Source: Erythroxylum novogranatense (taxonomy: Eukaryota > Streptophyta > Magnoliopsida > Malpighiales > Erythroxylaceae). Taken from it: a DNA stretch of 64,000 nucleotides. A program made the position numbers and the translations under genes. Below, piece after piece: positions 22,473-34,581 of this stretch. Within the stretch, counting starts at the first letter, position 1; every line of letters starts with the position of its first letter. The notes beneath the pieces are model-generated. The model saw only the letters and a list, made by a program, of their open reading frames with translations, searched no databases and was not told where the DNA came from. Location: contig CM057228.1 of NCBI GenBank assembly GCA_029891385.1, positions 70,757,523 through 70,821,522 on the forward strand, in the 5' to 3' direction.

Positions 22473-23498
22473 TTAGTCCTCATATACCTCTTTTGGTGCC
22501 AATGGAGCAAGAACAAATTTCTGATCTCCCATAGTAAATGAATACCTATTCTTAAAACCATCATGTAACACTCTTCTATCATATTGCCAAGGTCGACCGA
22601 GCAATAAATGACAAGCATGCATAGGCACAACATCACAAAGTACTTGATCGGAATACTTTCCAATGGAGAAAGATACAAGGACTTGTTTATTTACCTTGAT
22701 TTCTCCCATGTCATTCAGCCATTGTAGTCTATACGGCGTAGGGTGTTTCAAGCACTCCAACCCGAGTTTTTCTACCATCAATGTACTAGCCACATTAGTG
22801 CAGCTTCCCCCATCAATGATCAGGCTACAAATCTTCTCATTCACTAGGCATCTAGAATGAAAAATATTTTGCCTTTGCTCAATTCCATCTTCCTTCACTT
22901 GAGCATTCAAAACTCGCCTAGTAACAAGTAATTCACCCCTAGGTGCATCCTCAACTTCCACATCAGAACAATCTTCCGACTCAAGCATGGAAGTCAAATC
23001 ATCTTCTTCCTCCTCAAACACAACTTCTCCTCCTCTCACAAACATGGTTTTCTTGTTTGGGCATTGAGAAGCAAGGACTTGTTTATTTACCTTGATTTCC
23101 CCCATGTCATTCAGCCATTGTAGTCTATACGGCGTAGGGTGTTTCAAGCACTCCAACCAGAGTTTTTCTACCATCAATGTACTAGCCACATTAGTGCAGC
23201 TTCCCCCATCAATGATCAGGCTACAAATCTTCTCATTCACTAGGCATCTAGAATGATAAATATTTTCCCTTTGCTCAATTCCATCTTCCTTCACTTGAGC
23301 ATTCAAAACTCGCCTAGTAACAAGTAATTCACCCCTAGGTGCATCCTCAACTTTCACATCAGAACAATCTTCCAACTCAGGCATGGAAGTCAAATCATCT
23401 TCTTCCTCCTCAGACAGAACTTCTCCTCCTCTCATCCTCTCACAAACATTGTTTTCTTGTTTGGGCATTGAGAAGCAATATGACCAACACCAAGACAT
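22473..23498 (-). pseudogene. Family C protease region with in-frame internal duplication
   Basis: A 341-residue open frame that contains two tandem copies of the end of the zinc knuckle, the acidic spacer and the retropepsin N-terminal half. Each copy has the active-site stretch [13 protein letters not shown]. The second copy then continues into SIGKYSDQVLCDVVPM and LLGRPWQYDRRV. A normal C protease has one DGGS. The N-terminal edge is disturbed by a small insertion near 23436, which shifts it relative to gag. Confidence 0.9.
22681..23472 (-). repeat. 396-bp tandem duplication, two copies
   Basis: 22681-23076 and 23077-23472 align with a period of 396 bases, exactly 132 codons. The new joint fuses VNKQVL to ASQCPNKK. 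The copies differ at several positions (for example LWLECL against LGLECL, ENIYHS against QNIFHS), so the duplication is not recent. Confidence 0.9.
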
Positions 23499-24522
23499 TT
23501 AAAGCATTTAATAGTCCTATGCTTTTCAGAATTGGAACTAGAAGAACTTGGAGTTTTAAAAGTACCTTTTGGATCTGCCTTGTTCTTCTCTTCCTTTAGC
23601 TTGTCTTTGTCCTTCTCATTTTTCTTGGACCATTTCGAGTTCCAATTTGTAGTAGAGCTTGGGTAAGAAGCCTTGTTGGAGCTTTTGTACTTGAGTTGCC
23701 TCTCCACCTTCATGGCCATATTCACCATCTCTTCTAACTCCACATAATGGTGCAATTCAATAACATTGGCAATGTCTTTGTTCAAACCAGCCAAGAAACG
23801 TGCCATGGTGGCTTCTCTTTCTTCTTCTACATTAGCCCTAATCATGGCTATCTCCATCTCCTTATGGTACTCTTCTACACTTTTGGTGCCTTGTCTCAAG
23901 TATCAATAGGATCCTCTCCATTCCTTCTTTTGTTCAAAACAAGCTGGTCCCACCAAATAAGTGCATAATCATTAAATTCCACGGCAGCAAGCTTCACCTT
24001 CTTCTCCTCAGAATAGTTATGGCATTCAAAAATCATCTCCACCTTTCTTTCCCATTCTAAGTAAGCTTTTGGATCATTCTTACCTTGGAAAGATGGTATT
24101 TTCATCTAGATACTGCCTAAGTTTCTATCCACACGCTCGACCCTGTCTTCTCCCCTTGCATTGTCTCGGCCTCTATAACCTCTTCCTCTTCCTCTACCAT
24201 TTCGTCCCCCTCTTCCACCAAATCTGGCCCTATGCCAATCTTCTTCATCTTCCCCATCATCATATTCATCTTCATACTCATAGCGCACAGGAGTTGGCTC
24301 CCTAGCATTTTACCTCCTTGTTGCACCATTAGATGAAGCCTCTCGTTGTAAATTCCTAATGGCTTGATCTTGTCTATCAAATTTATCACTGACATCCCTG
24401 AACATGTTCTCAATCCTTTGGAATTGATGTTGCATAGCCTCCAAAGTAAAGAATGTGTGTTGATCAGCCTCACTATTCTTTTCATCCTTGTCACTACCTT
24501 TACTATCCTTTGAATTGGTCAT
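23432..24522 (-). pseudogene. Family C gag (minus strand)
   Basis: Starts MTNSKDSKGSDKDEK at 24522. The N-terminal acidic and Arg/Gly regions are present, but a stop replaces an Arg codon near 24310 and another lies near 24108. A deletion of about 85 bases near 23899 removes the segment between PIDT and RQGTKSVEEY. The zinc knuckle [18 protein letters not shown] (about 23505-23450) is intact. Confidence 0.9.
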
Positions 24523-25513
24523 TATGTAAAACCTGCAAAAACACGTTAGAATAGCTCGTCACACACTCCCTCACGTGTTTCACTCTAAATCAGATTGGAA
24601 ACCCTCGTGTTTCACTCAAGAAGATGACTTTTACCCTCAAATGAGCTTATACACTCTTGCCTTTTACCACGTTAGATTCTAGCACAGTTTTACTTTTCCG
24701 GATCAATCACTACCAACCAAATAAGCACAACAGCAACGTAATTCAAAAGGAAAGCAACGAATACCTAAATAAAGGAAGAAAAACACAAAGCTAGATGCAA
24801 TTTAATGTAAAGAAAACAATGAAGACGAAAATAATCACATACTAGATGGAGAAAACGTATGTGAACGATTTTTGGTGCCAATTGAGCAATATGGAACAAG
24901 ATTACTCAATTCAAGTGTAATGGAAACAAAAAAGGACAACAAACAAAAAAAAACAACCAAAGAGTTAAAGAAAAGACGAAACTAGGAATTAAACTCAACC
25001 CTAAGCCCAAATTAACAAGAACATTCCAATCTGCCCCAATTACTCAAGAACTTAAAGATAAGCAATTATATCAAAGACACACGTTTTGTGCGAAGAACGT
25101 AAATCTTGAAACAAGAAAGTGTTTCTTGGTGCAAGAAAACAAGTCTGGATGAGTTTCTTCAATGAAGGATGTGTTCTTGATGAATCTTGAATAATAAAGA
25201 AACGAAATTAAAGAATTCTTGAATGATCAGATTCCTTCTTGATGAATCTTGCAAGCAAATCAACTCAAACTCACAAAGATTCACAATCTTGGTTTTCTTT
25301 TTTTTGCTTTTTTTAACTTCTTTCTTTCTTTCTTTTCTTCTTTTTCTTTCTTTCTTTCATTCTTTTCTTTCTTTCTTTCTTTCTTTCTTTCTTTTCTTTC
25401 TTTTCTTTCTTCTTTTTTTCGAATTTTAATGATGAACTAACTATAATAATCAAGAACAAACAGAAAATTAAAGATAAAGATTGAATTTCAATCCTACGCT
25501 CTGATACCAAAGA
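24523..25513 (-). promoter_or_regulatory. Family C leader (minus strand)
   Basis: Mirror of the leader at 10489-11484: primer site complement GCTCTGATACCA, TTTC tract on the plus strand at about 25305-25425, and shared leader blocks at 24555-24685. CTGCAAAAACACGTTAG at 24533-24549 is the reverse complement of the CTAAC plus GCAG splice-like end. No gene. Confidence 0.78.
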
Positions 25514-26421
25514 TGATACAGCAACAACCTAGAATCAATATCTAGATCACCTCCGTTTCAATGATTGTTCACAAACCTAAATTCAATCAATCTAACAAGA
25601 CCCTTCACCCCCAAAACAGCAAAGAATTGGTAACAAAGAGTATAAGATTGTAGGAATTGAATTAACGCCACAAGTTAGAGCTTACTTGATAAGTTGAATC
25701 AATTCTTAAGGTAAAACAAGCAAGAATCTCAATTCTCTCTTGAAGAATGCTTTCTAATTTTATTGATCTCTCTAAAACTCGTGTTCATGGCTAAAGCAAG
25801 GGTTTAAATACCCTTTTCAACGTAAACCCTAACAAAGATAACCTAAAAACCCTAAAAAAAGCCCAAAATATCAAAAAAGGCCTTCTTGAAACAAATCTTC
25901 CCAAGAATAAATCCCACATGGATTTGGGCTACAAAACTAATTAAAATTGACTAGTCCTTGTCCAAATAGGATAAGAAAATCACAAAATAGAAGACTAACT
26001 TAAGAGGGGCAAATTGGGCTTTTAAACTAGGCCCACAAGCTTGGTTCCTTAAAATAAAACATGCACATGACTTTTTTAATAAAGCACATGCACACTTAAT
26101 GCAAACCAGTCCATGAAAAAGCCTAAAAGAAGTCCACATTCCCTTTATAAGATAAAATAAGCCCAAGCCCATTGATTAGACTTGTGCTTGTGAAAATTGG
26201 CTAAGTGTTAGCCCTCTTGATTTGATGCCTCCAATGTGCACAAACACTTAGGTGTCTTCCTAAGCTCTTCCCCAAGCTTGATCAACAAAACTTCATGAAG
26301 TTCCTGTGAAACAAAAGCTTGTACATAAATCTGAAATTGTGCTTTAAGCTTATTGGAGTGTGACCTTGTAATTGGACCCATTGGCATCCTCAAATCTCCA
26401 TTGCCTTGGTGAGTTGTATTA
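25514..26421 (-). mobile_element. Family C 5' LTR (minus strand)
   Basis: 908 bases. The inner end is intact (GTATCA against the primer site) and the outer end is mutated (TAATAC). It encodes the tail [20 protein letters not shown], the third Arg of the motif being His here. Confidence 0.9.
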
Positions 26422-27123
26422 GTAATTGAGTAGCCAATAAAGGATTCACCACTTCTGTGATAGAAGAAGATGATACCCATGGGCTCTTGTCAGGGGCATT
26501 ACTTGGAAATCTCTGGCCGGAGTACGTATGTCATGAAGAGTGTCTTCAGTGACATATAAAGTAATGAGTCCCAGGACGAGAACTAATATCACTTGGACTA
26601 GATTTGACGTAGTCAGTCTAGTAAGAGTTGACACTTTGCCCATACTCATAACCAAGTGGGGTATAGCATGGTGAAAGGACGAATTGCACAGTAATTGTCT
26701 ATGTAAAGGTTCATGATGAATATATGTTCATTCGTCAAACCAATTACTTTCCGGTCAATTAGGGGTCATGATGTGTTGCTAGATACCGCTCATGACTTGC
26801 TCAGATTAAGTGTTAATCTAAGTAGCCAACATAACCGGGAACCTAATGGGTCACACGCATAAGAGTGACTCGGAGAATTCGTAAAATAGTTTTGGACAGA
26901 GATCCAATAAATGGAGAGCAATAGCATTAAATGGATCCCGATGAGATCGAGATATGTCCCGATGAGATCGCGACATCGATATTGCTGAAAAAGATTTCTG
27001 GTGATTTTTCCATACCGGGACCCGATAGGCCGGTAGGACCGACCCCAGTGTAACTGTACCACTTCAGCAGTTATATACATATATATATATTATTAATTAA
27101 TTAAATTATATATATATATATGC

Positions 27124-27163
<40 letters not shown>

Positions 27164-27745
27164 TCACGTGGAAGAAGGAGGAGGAGAAGACATCACTTTA
27201 ATATATATATATATATAGCATCAACGTGGAAGGAGAGGAAGGAGATTTATCCTTTTAACTTTATATATATATATATATATAAAGGCTAACGTGGATAGAC
27301 CTCCACCATTAGCTTTTAATGCATTTAATGGTTAAAGACAAAAGGCTAATGAAGATATGAGAAGAGTTGATGTCGTGGGCTTTTAAGATGGTTCTTGAAA
27401 ATCAAAGGCTTAGGTTTTAAAAGAAGAAAGAGTTCTTCTTCTTAAGATCTCCATCAACGATCTCCAAGCTTCTCCTCTCCTTCATCGTCTTTTCCTAGCT
27501 CTCCAAGAACAAAGGTAAGATCTAGCAGTCTTTAATTTGTTCTAGCTATTCCCGGGTCAAAGGGTTTGTCCCGGTTAGGTTCTCCGATCTCTGCATGGAT
27601 ACCGTTAGAGACGGTCTCCTTTGGCCGTTATGGTTTGAGTTTGTTATATAGACACATGGATCCTGGCTTTTGGGAAGGTCCCGGAACAAAAATTTTTGTT
27701 TTCCACACCGTGTGTATGTGATGCACACACCGGAATTTTCCTACA
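26422..27745 (+). mobile_element. Ty1/copia LTR, 5' part lost
   Basis: Matches the 3' two-thirds of the copia LTR at 45125-46715, from GTAATTGAGTAGCC to the end TTCCTACA. It has extra sequence near 26475-26710 that the other copy lacks. It is followed by TAAAG (27746-27750), the probable target site in an A LTR. The left end is cut by the C element. It holds a (GT)n and AT-rich microsatellite but no gene. Confidence 0.85.
27076..27162. repeat. AT and GT microsatellite in copia LTR
   Basis: (TA)n interrupted by ATTAATTAATT, followed by about 18 GT dinucleotides (27124-27161). Shorter (TA)n runs recur at 27201-27217 and 27265-27281. Confidence 0.95.
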
Positions 27746-28622
27746 TAAAGTGCATGAAGATGGCATGGGAAATCATATTGAGGCTGTTCAAGAAAAACAA
27801 GATCATTCAAGTGCCAATGTGGAAGGTTTACCCAATATGGAAAGTTTTGTCGGTCCGGTCATAAGGTCCCCAGCAAACCGTATAAAGGAGCAACTCCAAA
27901 TTTATGTGCAAAACCATGTTGAAAGTGGGCTGTCCAAATATGGAAAGTCCATATATGGAAATGTTTTGGAGCCTAAGTATGTCTACATAATTGGGCTAAC
28001 AGATAAGTTTGGAGTGTTTGTGTTTTTGAGCTTGTTTTGGGTCAAATTTGGGTTTGTTTTGTTATGGGTTGTTCTTATTTGTCTCCTTTGAGTTTAGAAT
28101 AAGTGAAATGGGCTACTTTTCAAGGGGGCCACATTGGTTTTTAGTCACTTCTTTTTCAGACTTGGTATATGGGTTCATTTTAGCTTTTTAAGTTAGAACA
28201 CATGGGCCCCTTGTTATTTCACTTAAGCCCATTTCGAAATCCACTAGCTTTAAGTTTAATTAAGCATGTTTTAAGGTTTTGTGGCTGTCATATTCACTGT
28301 CCATCTTATTCTCTCCAGCAGCCACCTCTCTCTCAACATTGAAGATTGTCTTTTCATCTCACCCACCTTCTCCACCACGTTTTTCCACCTCAGCCATCTT
28401 CTTTACTACCTTGAAGACATTTATTTTAGTTTTTATTGTTTTGTCTTACATTGTAATGCCTATAACAAGGCTCTTTTCAGTTGTAATGCAAGAACAAGTT
28501 GTATTTCAAAATTTTCAGATCTGAATGAAAGAGAGATTGCTTTCTTTTATGTTTACGCACAAGGTGTTCTTATTGATTGCAATTGAGTTTATCTTTCATT
28601 ATCAATTTTAATTCCTATTTCT

Positions 28623-29713
28623 TGATGAAAAACCATGGGCATGTGAAAGACAAGAAGAGAAGCATCCATGGCGTGATTCACCTCAAGGAAGCCAAGGACG
28701 TGACTTGCATGGACATGAGCTTGCAAAAGGAGGCTTAGGAGCTAAAATTGGATCAGATTTGAAGTCTAAATATTCATGGCAAGGGGATGAACGAAATTCC
28801 CATATCAAAGGCCCAACATTCAAGTCTAATGTTCATAAAGATCCATTACAAAAGCTAGGGCCAAAGCAATGAAGCAAGCATTGAATTGTTTAATCCAAGA
28901 CCTTCAAGAGATAGAGCCCATATTTTTGAGTCATATTTCATCTCATAAAGGTCCAAGAGGCATTGTCTTACTCCTTGAAGCCCAACATAAAGTGTCCAAA
29001 GGCCCACATGGAGTCCAATTGGGAGAACTCACTTAAAGTACCATGTGACAAGCATGTGCCACTTAAAAATAACGATATGGACGTGATCCCTATGGTCCAA
29101 CATGTTGAGATCACATTTTATTTAGTTTCCTTTTTTGTTTCCTCTAAACAAGGTGATCTAGTCAACACCTTTATAAGTTTATTTTGTTTCCTTTTAGGGA
29201 TTGATTTGTTTCCTTTTATTTAGTATCTTCTTTAGGACATTAAGTTAGGAAGTTTTCCCTATAAATAGGCACCCTCTATGTACTTTGAAAGGGGTCTTTG
29301 ATTCAGAAATAATATTGAGAGCTTTCTTGCTTTCTTTGTATTCTTTGAGAATACTTGACTTATCAAAGCAATGGTTTTCCTTTGTGGCGTCCTAAGGTTA
29401 GAGTTCTAAGAGACAAGTTCTCTTAGGGTTCTTTCCATTGACCAACATTCTTGATAGAGTTCTAAGAGACAAGTTTTCTTAGGGTTCTTTCCATTGACCA
29501 ACATTCTTGCTAGAGTTCTAAGAGACAAGTTCTCTTAGGGTTTTTTTCAACGACCAACATTCTTCTCACTTCCCATTTTCTTTGTGTTCTGTTTCTATCT
29601 TTTCAACTTTGTTTCTTGTGACTCCGTGTGTTTGCTTGATTCTATCTACTCCCGGGCATAGTTCCATCTTGTTGAAGGTTCTCAAGGACAAGTTCCTATT
29701 GGGTCTGCCATCA
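28623..29713 (+). mobile_element. Family E solo LTR with TTTCT target duplication
   Basis: 1,091 bases, TGATGAAAAACC to GCCATCA, flanked by TTTCT at 28618-28622 and 29714-29718. The uninterrupted A LTR (about 4905-4920) reads across the site. It contains three copies of the 56-base dyad unit, starting at 29400, 29456 and 29512, more than any other E LTR here. A small deletion near 28852 removes part of the GPMTR tail motif. Confidence 0.94.
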
Positions 29714-29742
29714 TTTCTTGTGTTCTTGAGTGCTTACCTGAT

Positions 29743-31383
29743 GGCAAAGATGGATCAAGCTCATTAATAGTTAAGAAAACATCTTTATATAAAAGTATAT
29801 AAGATTCTTCACATTTTAAATCTCTCTTGATCTCACTTTCTCCAGCAAATAAAGTCACTCTCTTTTCTTCATTTTTTTCACTCGTTTTACTTTCTCTGCC
29901 TTTTTCTTTCTTTTCGACGTCTCTCTCTTTCTTTTCTTTTGCCTTCAATTTGCATTCTTTCTCAATCCTCACTTGATCCTCATAAACTTAAATGATCCTA
30001 AGAGGTTTCAGCATCATATTTTTACCATGAAAAGGAAAAGGATAACAATTTTTATATCCATCATGCCTAACTTTTCTATCAAATTTCCATGGCCTTACCA
30101 AACAAAACATGTCCAGCATACATTGGTGCAACATCACATAAAATCTCATCATGATACTTACCAACAGAAAATGTAGCCATCACTTGTTTGGTGACTTTCA
30201 CCTCACCACAATCATTTAGCCATTGCAATTTATATGGTCTAGGATGTTTTAAAATAGGCTAATTAAGCTTGTCAACGAGTAAAGTACTAGCAACATTGGT
30301 ACAACTTCCACCATATATGATCATGCTACAAACTTTACTGTTAATGAGACACCTTGTATGAAAGATGTGCTCACGTTGCTCTTCATCAAGATCTTCTTTT
30401 GGTTGGATATTAAGAGCACGCCTAGCCACAAGGGCTTCACCAACCTCAGCATCACGATCAACATCGGAACCATCCATCAATGGAGCCACATCATCACTGT
30501 CACTACTTTCACTAGCAACATCACCATTCTCAAGTAAAATCATAGTTCTTTTGTTAGGGCTTTGGGAAGCAATATGACCAAAACCTTAACATTTAAAGAA
30601 CTTAACTTTATAAGAAGGATTAGAAGAAGAAGAGGGTTTAGAGTCATTTTTACCCTTGGCATTTGGAGTAGAGAATTTAAGCTTACTTTCCTCTTTTGGT
30701 TTGATGTCTCCCTTGGATTTGAATAAAGTTTTGAACTCCTTCAAGGTTTTCTTCCAAGAACTCGACCCAGCACCATTTTGGATCTTTAATTGCTTTTCTA
30801 CCATAATGGCCTTATGTAATAACTCATCCATGTCAAGAAAATTTTGCAGTTCTACAATGGAAGCAATTTCAGTGCGCAAACCATCAAGAAATCTTCTCAT
30901 GGTAGCTTCCATGTCTTCCTCAACATTGGCCCTAATCATGATGATCTCCATCTCTTGGTGGTACTCTTCAACACTCATAGATCCTTGCCTCAATCTTTGT
31001 AGTTGCTTGAACAAGTCTCGATAGTAATGACTTGGAAAAAAGCTCTTTCTCATGATGGCTTTCATTTCTTGCCATGAGCGAATTGGTCTTTCAAGATTTT
31101 GCCTTCTATTTATTTGCAATTGATCCCACCAAATACTAGCATAGTCACACAATTCAACGGCAGCAAGTTTTATCTTTTTCTCTTCACTATATGTATGACA
31201 CTCAAATACATGTTCAATTTTCCTCTCCCACTCTAAATATAATTCAGGATCATTTTTCTCTTGAAAGGAAGGGATTTTCAGTTTTATGTTATCGAGTTCA
31301 TTACGAGAAGAAGCTTGTCTGCCTCTCCTAATGTTGGGGCCTTCATCATCGGATTGCACATCTTCATCTTCTCCATAGAACAC
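29743..31383 (-). pseudogene. Family E gag-protease fragment, 3' of the H insertion
   Basis: Minus strand, continuing from the gag start at 35283 beyond the H element. Gag core ([34 protein letters not shown] divided across its usual positions, [13 protein letters not shown]) is open from 31378 to about 30590. The zinc knuckle near 30600 is ruined (FFKC, a stop, and QSPN). Protease follows (IIYGGSCTNVAS with Asp changed to Tyr in the active site, about 30320). The fragment ends at 29743 in the PR-RT linker, joined to A LTR. Confidence 0.88.
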
Positions 31384-31913
31384 TGATGTGAGCAGGAGTA
31401 AGGATCTTGAGAAGATGGCGAACTCCGAGCCTGTTGGAGGAGAGTTTAATGGAACTAAGCCCAAACTAGTTCATTTAACTCAAATCCTTGGACCGGATAC
31501 ACTTGGAGTTTGAAGACCCACGAATCAGACCTATTTATTTAATTTTTGAACTTCACTTTATTTTGGGCTTCCATGTATTTTAAGCCCAACCCTTTATTAT
31601 TTGACCTAGGTATAAATAGTTATCTTTTAGGGTTTTAGAAGACCTTTAGATCATATTGTTTGAGTGCCGTCGGCTTTAGAGAGAACATTATTCTCTTGTT
31701 CTTGTTACTTTCCGAACCATCTTTCACTTATCAATTGTTTTCTCAGTTGTGGCGTATTGATTGTTCGTTTCTTGGTTTATTTTGATCATCGGGATTGCTC
31801 GGGATAAGTTTCCGAGAGGTGTCGTAGAAATAAAACCTTGCTTATCCTTTATTTTCGTGTTTGTTCAATTTCAAATCATTATCTCGACGTCAAGTCTTCC
31901 GCGGTGTGCGTCA
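31384..31913 (+). mobile_element. Family H 5' LTR
   Basis: 530 bases. TATA box TATAAATA at 31611-31618. Unlike the other families, its start does not encode a GP-x-TR-x-R tail. The primer site begins four bases after the end. Confidence 0.93.
31611..31618 (+). promoter_or_regulatory. TATA box of H 5' LTR
   Basis: TATAAATA, repeated at 34844-34851 in the 3' LTR. It sits about 300 bases before the LTR end, a normal position for the U3 promoter of a short plant LTR. Confidence 0.65.
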
Positions 31914-32599
31914 ATTTGGTATCAGAGCTAGTTTGGAGGAGGATTCTTATTCAACTCCATCAAAAATTTCAAGAAAACGCCGCTCATCGTCATCCAACTA
32001 TCGTCAGATCTTTCTTTCAGGTGTGAATTAACTTTTGGTATAGGATTTCAATTTTCCTTCCTATTGTTTTAGTTAGGATTTTCAGTATTTGTTGAAAAAA
32101 AAAGAGGCCAGGAAAAAAAATAAAGAGGTCAGAAAAAAAAAAAAAAGCCGAAAAAAAAAACGAAAAAAAAATCCTGGAAAAAAAAAGTGTGATAGTTTTC
32201 CAGAAGAAGAAGGAGGAGGAAAAGGAAAAAAAAGTCAGCAAAAAAAAAGTCAGCAGAAAAAAAAGTCAACAGAAAAAAAAAAGTCAAAAAAAAAATTCTG
32301 AAAAAAAAATCGAAAAAAAAATCTTATCTTTCATACTTTTTACTTGATTGGGGTTTGTTGTTTTTTATACTTGAGCTACAGTTGGAAACTTTGATTGGAT
32401 GAAGCCTTGGTTCTGATTGTAACTTGGATTTCAGAGAAATTTGAGTGGTAAAAGGCAAGAGTGTGTGAGCTTATTTGAGGGAGTCATTGCCGTGACTTAA
32501 ACACGAGTGGAGTGATAAATTCCTGAGTGAAACACGTGAGGGAGTGTGTGAGGTTGTTTATCGCTAACTTTGTTTTGCAGGTATATCATTTTAATTACA
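31914..32599 (+). promoter_or_regulatory. Family H leader
   Basis: Primer site TGGTATCAGAGC (31917-31928). A donor-like CAG-GTGTGA is at 32018-32026. A very A-rich stretch (about 32090-32330) has AGAAAAAAAGTC-type repeats. Shared leader blocks are at 32443-32466 and 32531-32553 (AACACGTGAGGGAGTGTGTG). CTAAC (32564-32568) and TTTTGCAG (32573-32580) lie directly before the gag ATG at 32600. Confidence 0.8.
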
Positions 32600-34566
32600 A
32601 TGTCACAGGGAGGCAGTAATGATGACAACCAAGGAGGAGATGAAAACATCGCTTTTACTTTGAGAGCCATGCAACAACAATTTGAGAGGTTTAATCTAGC
32701 CTTAAATGAGGTTAGGGACCAAATGGATGAGCTCAGAAAAGGGAGACGCGAGAACCCTCAGGGCAGGCGTGCAGGTATCCGTCAGCGACTTCCACCACCT
32801 CGTCGGCAACCACCACAGTATGAGCCTGAGGAGGAGGAGTTTGATGAAGAGGAGGAGGACTATAAAGGGCACATGCCTAGGAGAGCTCGGAGAGGAGAAC
32901 CCCTCGACAGACGAGATGGAGACCTCAAATCCATCAAGATGCAGATTCCAGCATTCAAGGGAAGGAATGACGCTGAGGCGTATTTGGAGTGGGAAAGGAA
33001 GGTTGATATGATCTTCGAGTGTCATAATTTCTCGGAAGAGAAAAAGGTAAAACTTGCTGCTGTTGAATTTACAGATTATGCACTAATATGGTGGGATCAG
33101 CTTGTGACCTCTAGGAGGAGGAATGGAGAAAGACCTATCACTACTTGGGCAGCGATGAAGGCGTATATGAGGAAGAGATTTGTGCCCTCTTACCATTATA
33201 GGGAGATGCACCAAAGCTCCAAAGACTCACACAAGGATCTAAGTCAGTAGAGGACTACCACAAGGAGATGGAGATTGCTATGATTCGTGCTAATATAGTG
33301 GAGGATCCCGAGGCCACCATGGCAAGGTTCTTGAGTGGATTAAATAGGGAGATAGCGAATGTTGTGGAGTTACAGCATTATTTGGAGATTGAGGATATGG
33401 TGAACATGGCCATGAAGGTGGAAAGACAGCTTAAGGCTAGAGTAGCCGCAAGGAATGGAGCAAGGTCTAATTATTCATGGAACTCACAATGGCCTCAGAA
33501 GGAGGAGAAGTCCAAGGATAAAGGGGTGGACTTCAAGGAAGCACCTAAGCAATCAATCGAGGGATCTGAACAAAAAGGTACTCCTAGTAAACATTCATCT
33601 ATAAAATGTTTTAAATGTTTGGGTACTGGCCATATTGCTTCTCAATGCCCTAATAGAAAAGTGATGTATATGAAGGATAATGGGGTTATTGATTCTGATG
33701 ATAGTGATATTGATGATTTGCCATGTGATAGTGTTTGTGATGATGAAGTTGAATATGAGGAAAGAGCTGTCACAGGAGAAGCACTTGTAGTTAGGAGAGT
33801 GTTAAGTGCTAGAGTTAGAGATGAGATTCTGGATCAGAGAGAGAACCTATTCCATTCAAGGTGTTTGGTGGGTGGAAAGATGTGTAACTTGATCATAGAT
33901 GGAGGTAGTTGTACTAATGGGGCTAGTCAAACTATGGTGGAGAAATTGGGCTTGATATGTAGCAAACATCCAGAGCCATATTATTTACAGTGGTTTAATG
34001 ATAGTGGGAGTGTGAAGGTGACTAGACAGGTATTGGTGCCATTTTCTGTAGGGAGGTATGAGGATGAGGTGTTATGTGATGTGATACCCATGGAGGCAGG
34101 ACATTTGTTATTGGGAAGGCCTTGGCAGTTTGACAAGAGGGTAGCACATGATGGGTATACCAATAGATACTCATTTAAGTTTAAGGGTAGGAACTTCATT
34201 CTACTACCTTTGACACCTAGTGAATTGTACCTGGACCAGATTAAATCAAGAAAAAGTAAGGAAGGTTCGAGTAGTGAGAATAAAAAAAGTGAAGAGGGAA
34301 AAGAGGCCCAGAAGAAAAATGAGATTGGCCCAATGGAGAGTGACTGCACAGGTGAGGAAAAGACAGTGGGATGTGCAGGAGAGAAAAGTTCAGGGAGAGA
34401 AAAAAAGAGTGAAAAGAAAGGGAAAAGAGCACTAGTAGTGGTGAGATACAGAGAGCGTTTAGTTTCTGACACTAACCCTCTTAATGCTTTGTCTAGTGTT
34501 TTTACTCTAAATTCTAGGGGCGATGGTCCGTTTCAAATGTTAAAGAAGATGAATGACACCAACTAA
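32600..34566 (+). pseudogene. Family H gag-protease with one frameshift and fused integrase end
   Basis: Starts MSQGGSNDDNQGGDEN. N-terminal helix, acidic region (EPEEEEFDEEEEDY), gag core (IPAFKGRNDAEAYLEWERK, WWDQL), then a one-base loss at about 33216 that moves the frame. The second part (33268-34566) has [17 protein letters not shown], the knuckle [16 protein letters not shown], protease [13 protein letters not shown] (about 33889-33927) and [12 protein letters not shown], then a Lys/Glu-rich linker. Near 34510 it jumps to the integrase end [15 protein letters not shown] and stops. RT, RNase H and the integrase core were removed as one block. Confidence 0.93.
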
Positions 34567-34581
34567 AAAACTGACCTGCCA

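Larger units (their letters stand above)
21277..26421 (-). mobile_element. Family C element, 5' half, minus strand
   Basis: From right to left: 5' LTR (25514-26421), primer site (about 25498-25509), leader with a TTTC microsatellite (GAAA on the element strand), gag, protease with an internal duplication, and RT as far as the RT/RNase H border. RNase H, integrase and 3' LTR are gone. The LTR start reads TAATAC instead of TGATAC, a terminal mutation. It lies within a copia LTR on its right side. Confidence 0.9.

Noticed and set aside
25223..25440. Phe/Leu/Ser-rich ORFs resembling membrane proteins (also minus 10573 and 57523)
   Set aside because: Translations of the GAAA/TTTC microsatellite.
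27124..27161. Possible Z-DNA or promoter role for the GT run
   Set aside because: Ordinary microsatellite inside one copia LTR copy, absent from the other copy.
28963..29223. [23 protein letters not shown]... in E LTRs (also 39959, minus 14737 and 35804)
   Set aside because: Alternate frame of the LTR; conserved only because the LTR is repeated, and it ends at differing points in the copies.
29399..29570. CRISPR-like array from the three 56-base repeats
   Set aside because: Repeats are directly adjacent without unique spacers, only three copies, in a plant LTR.
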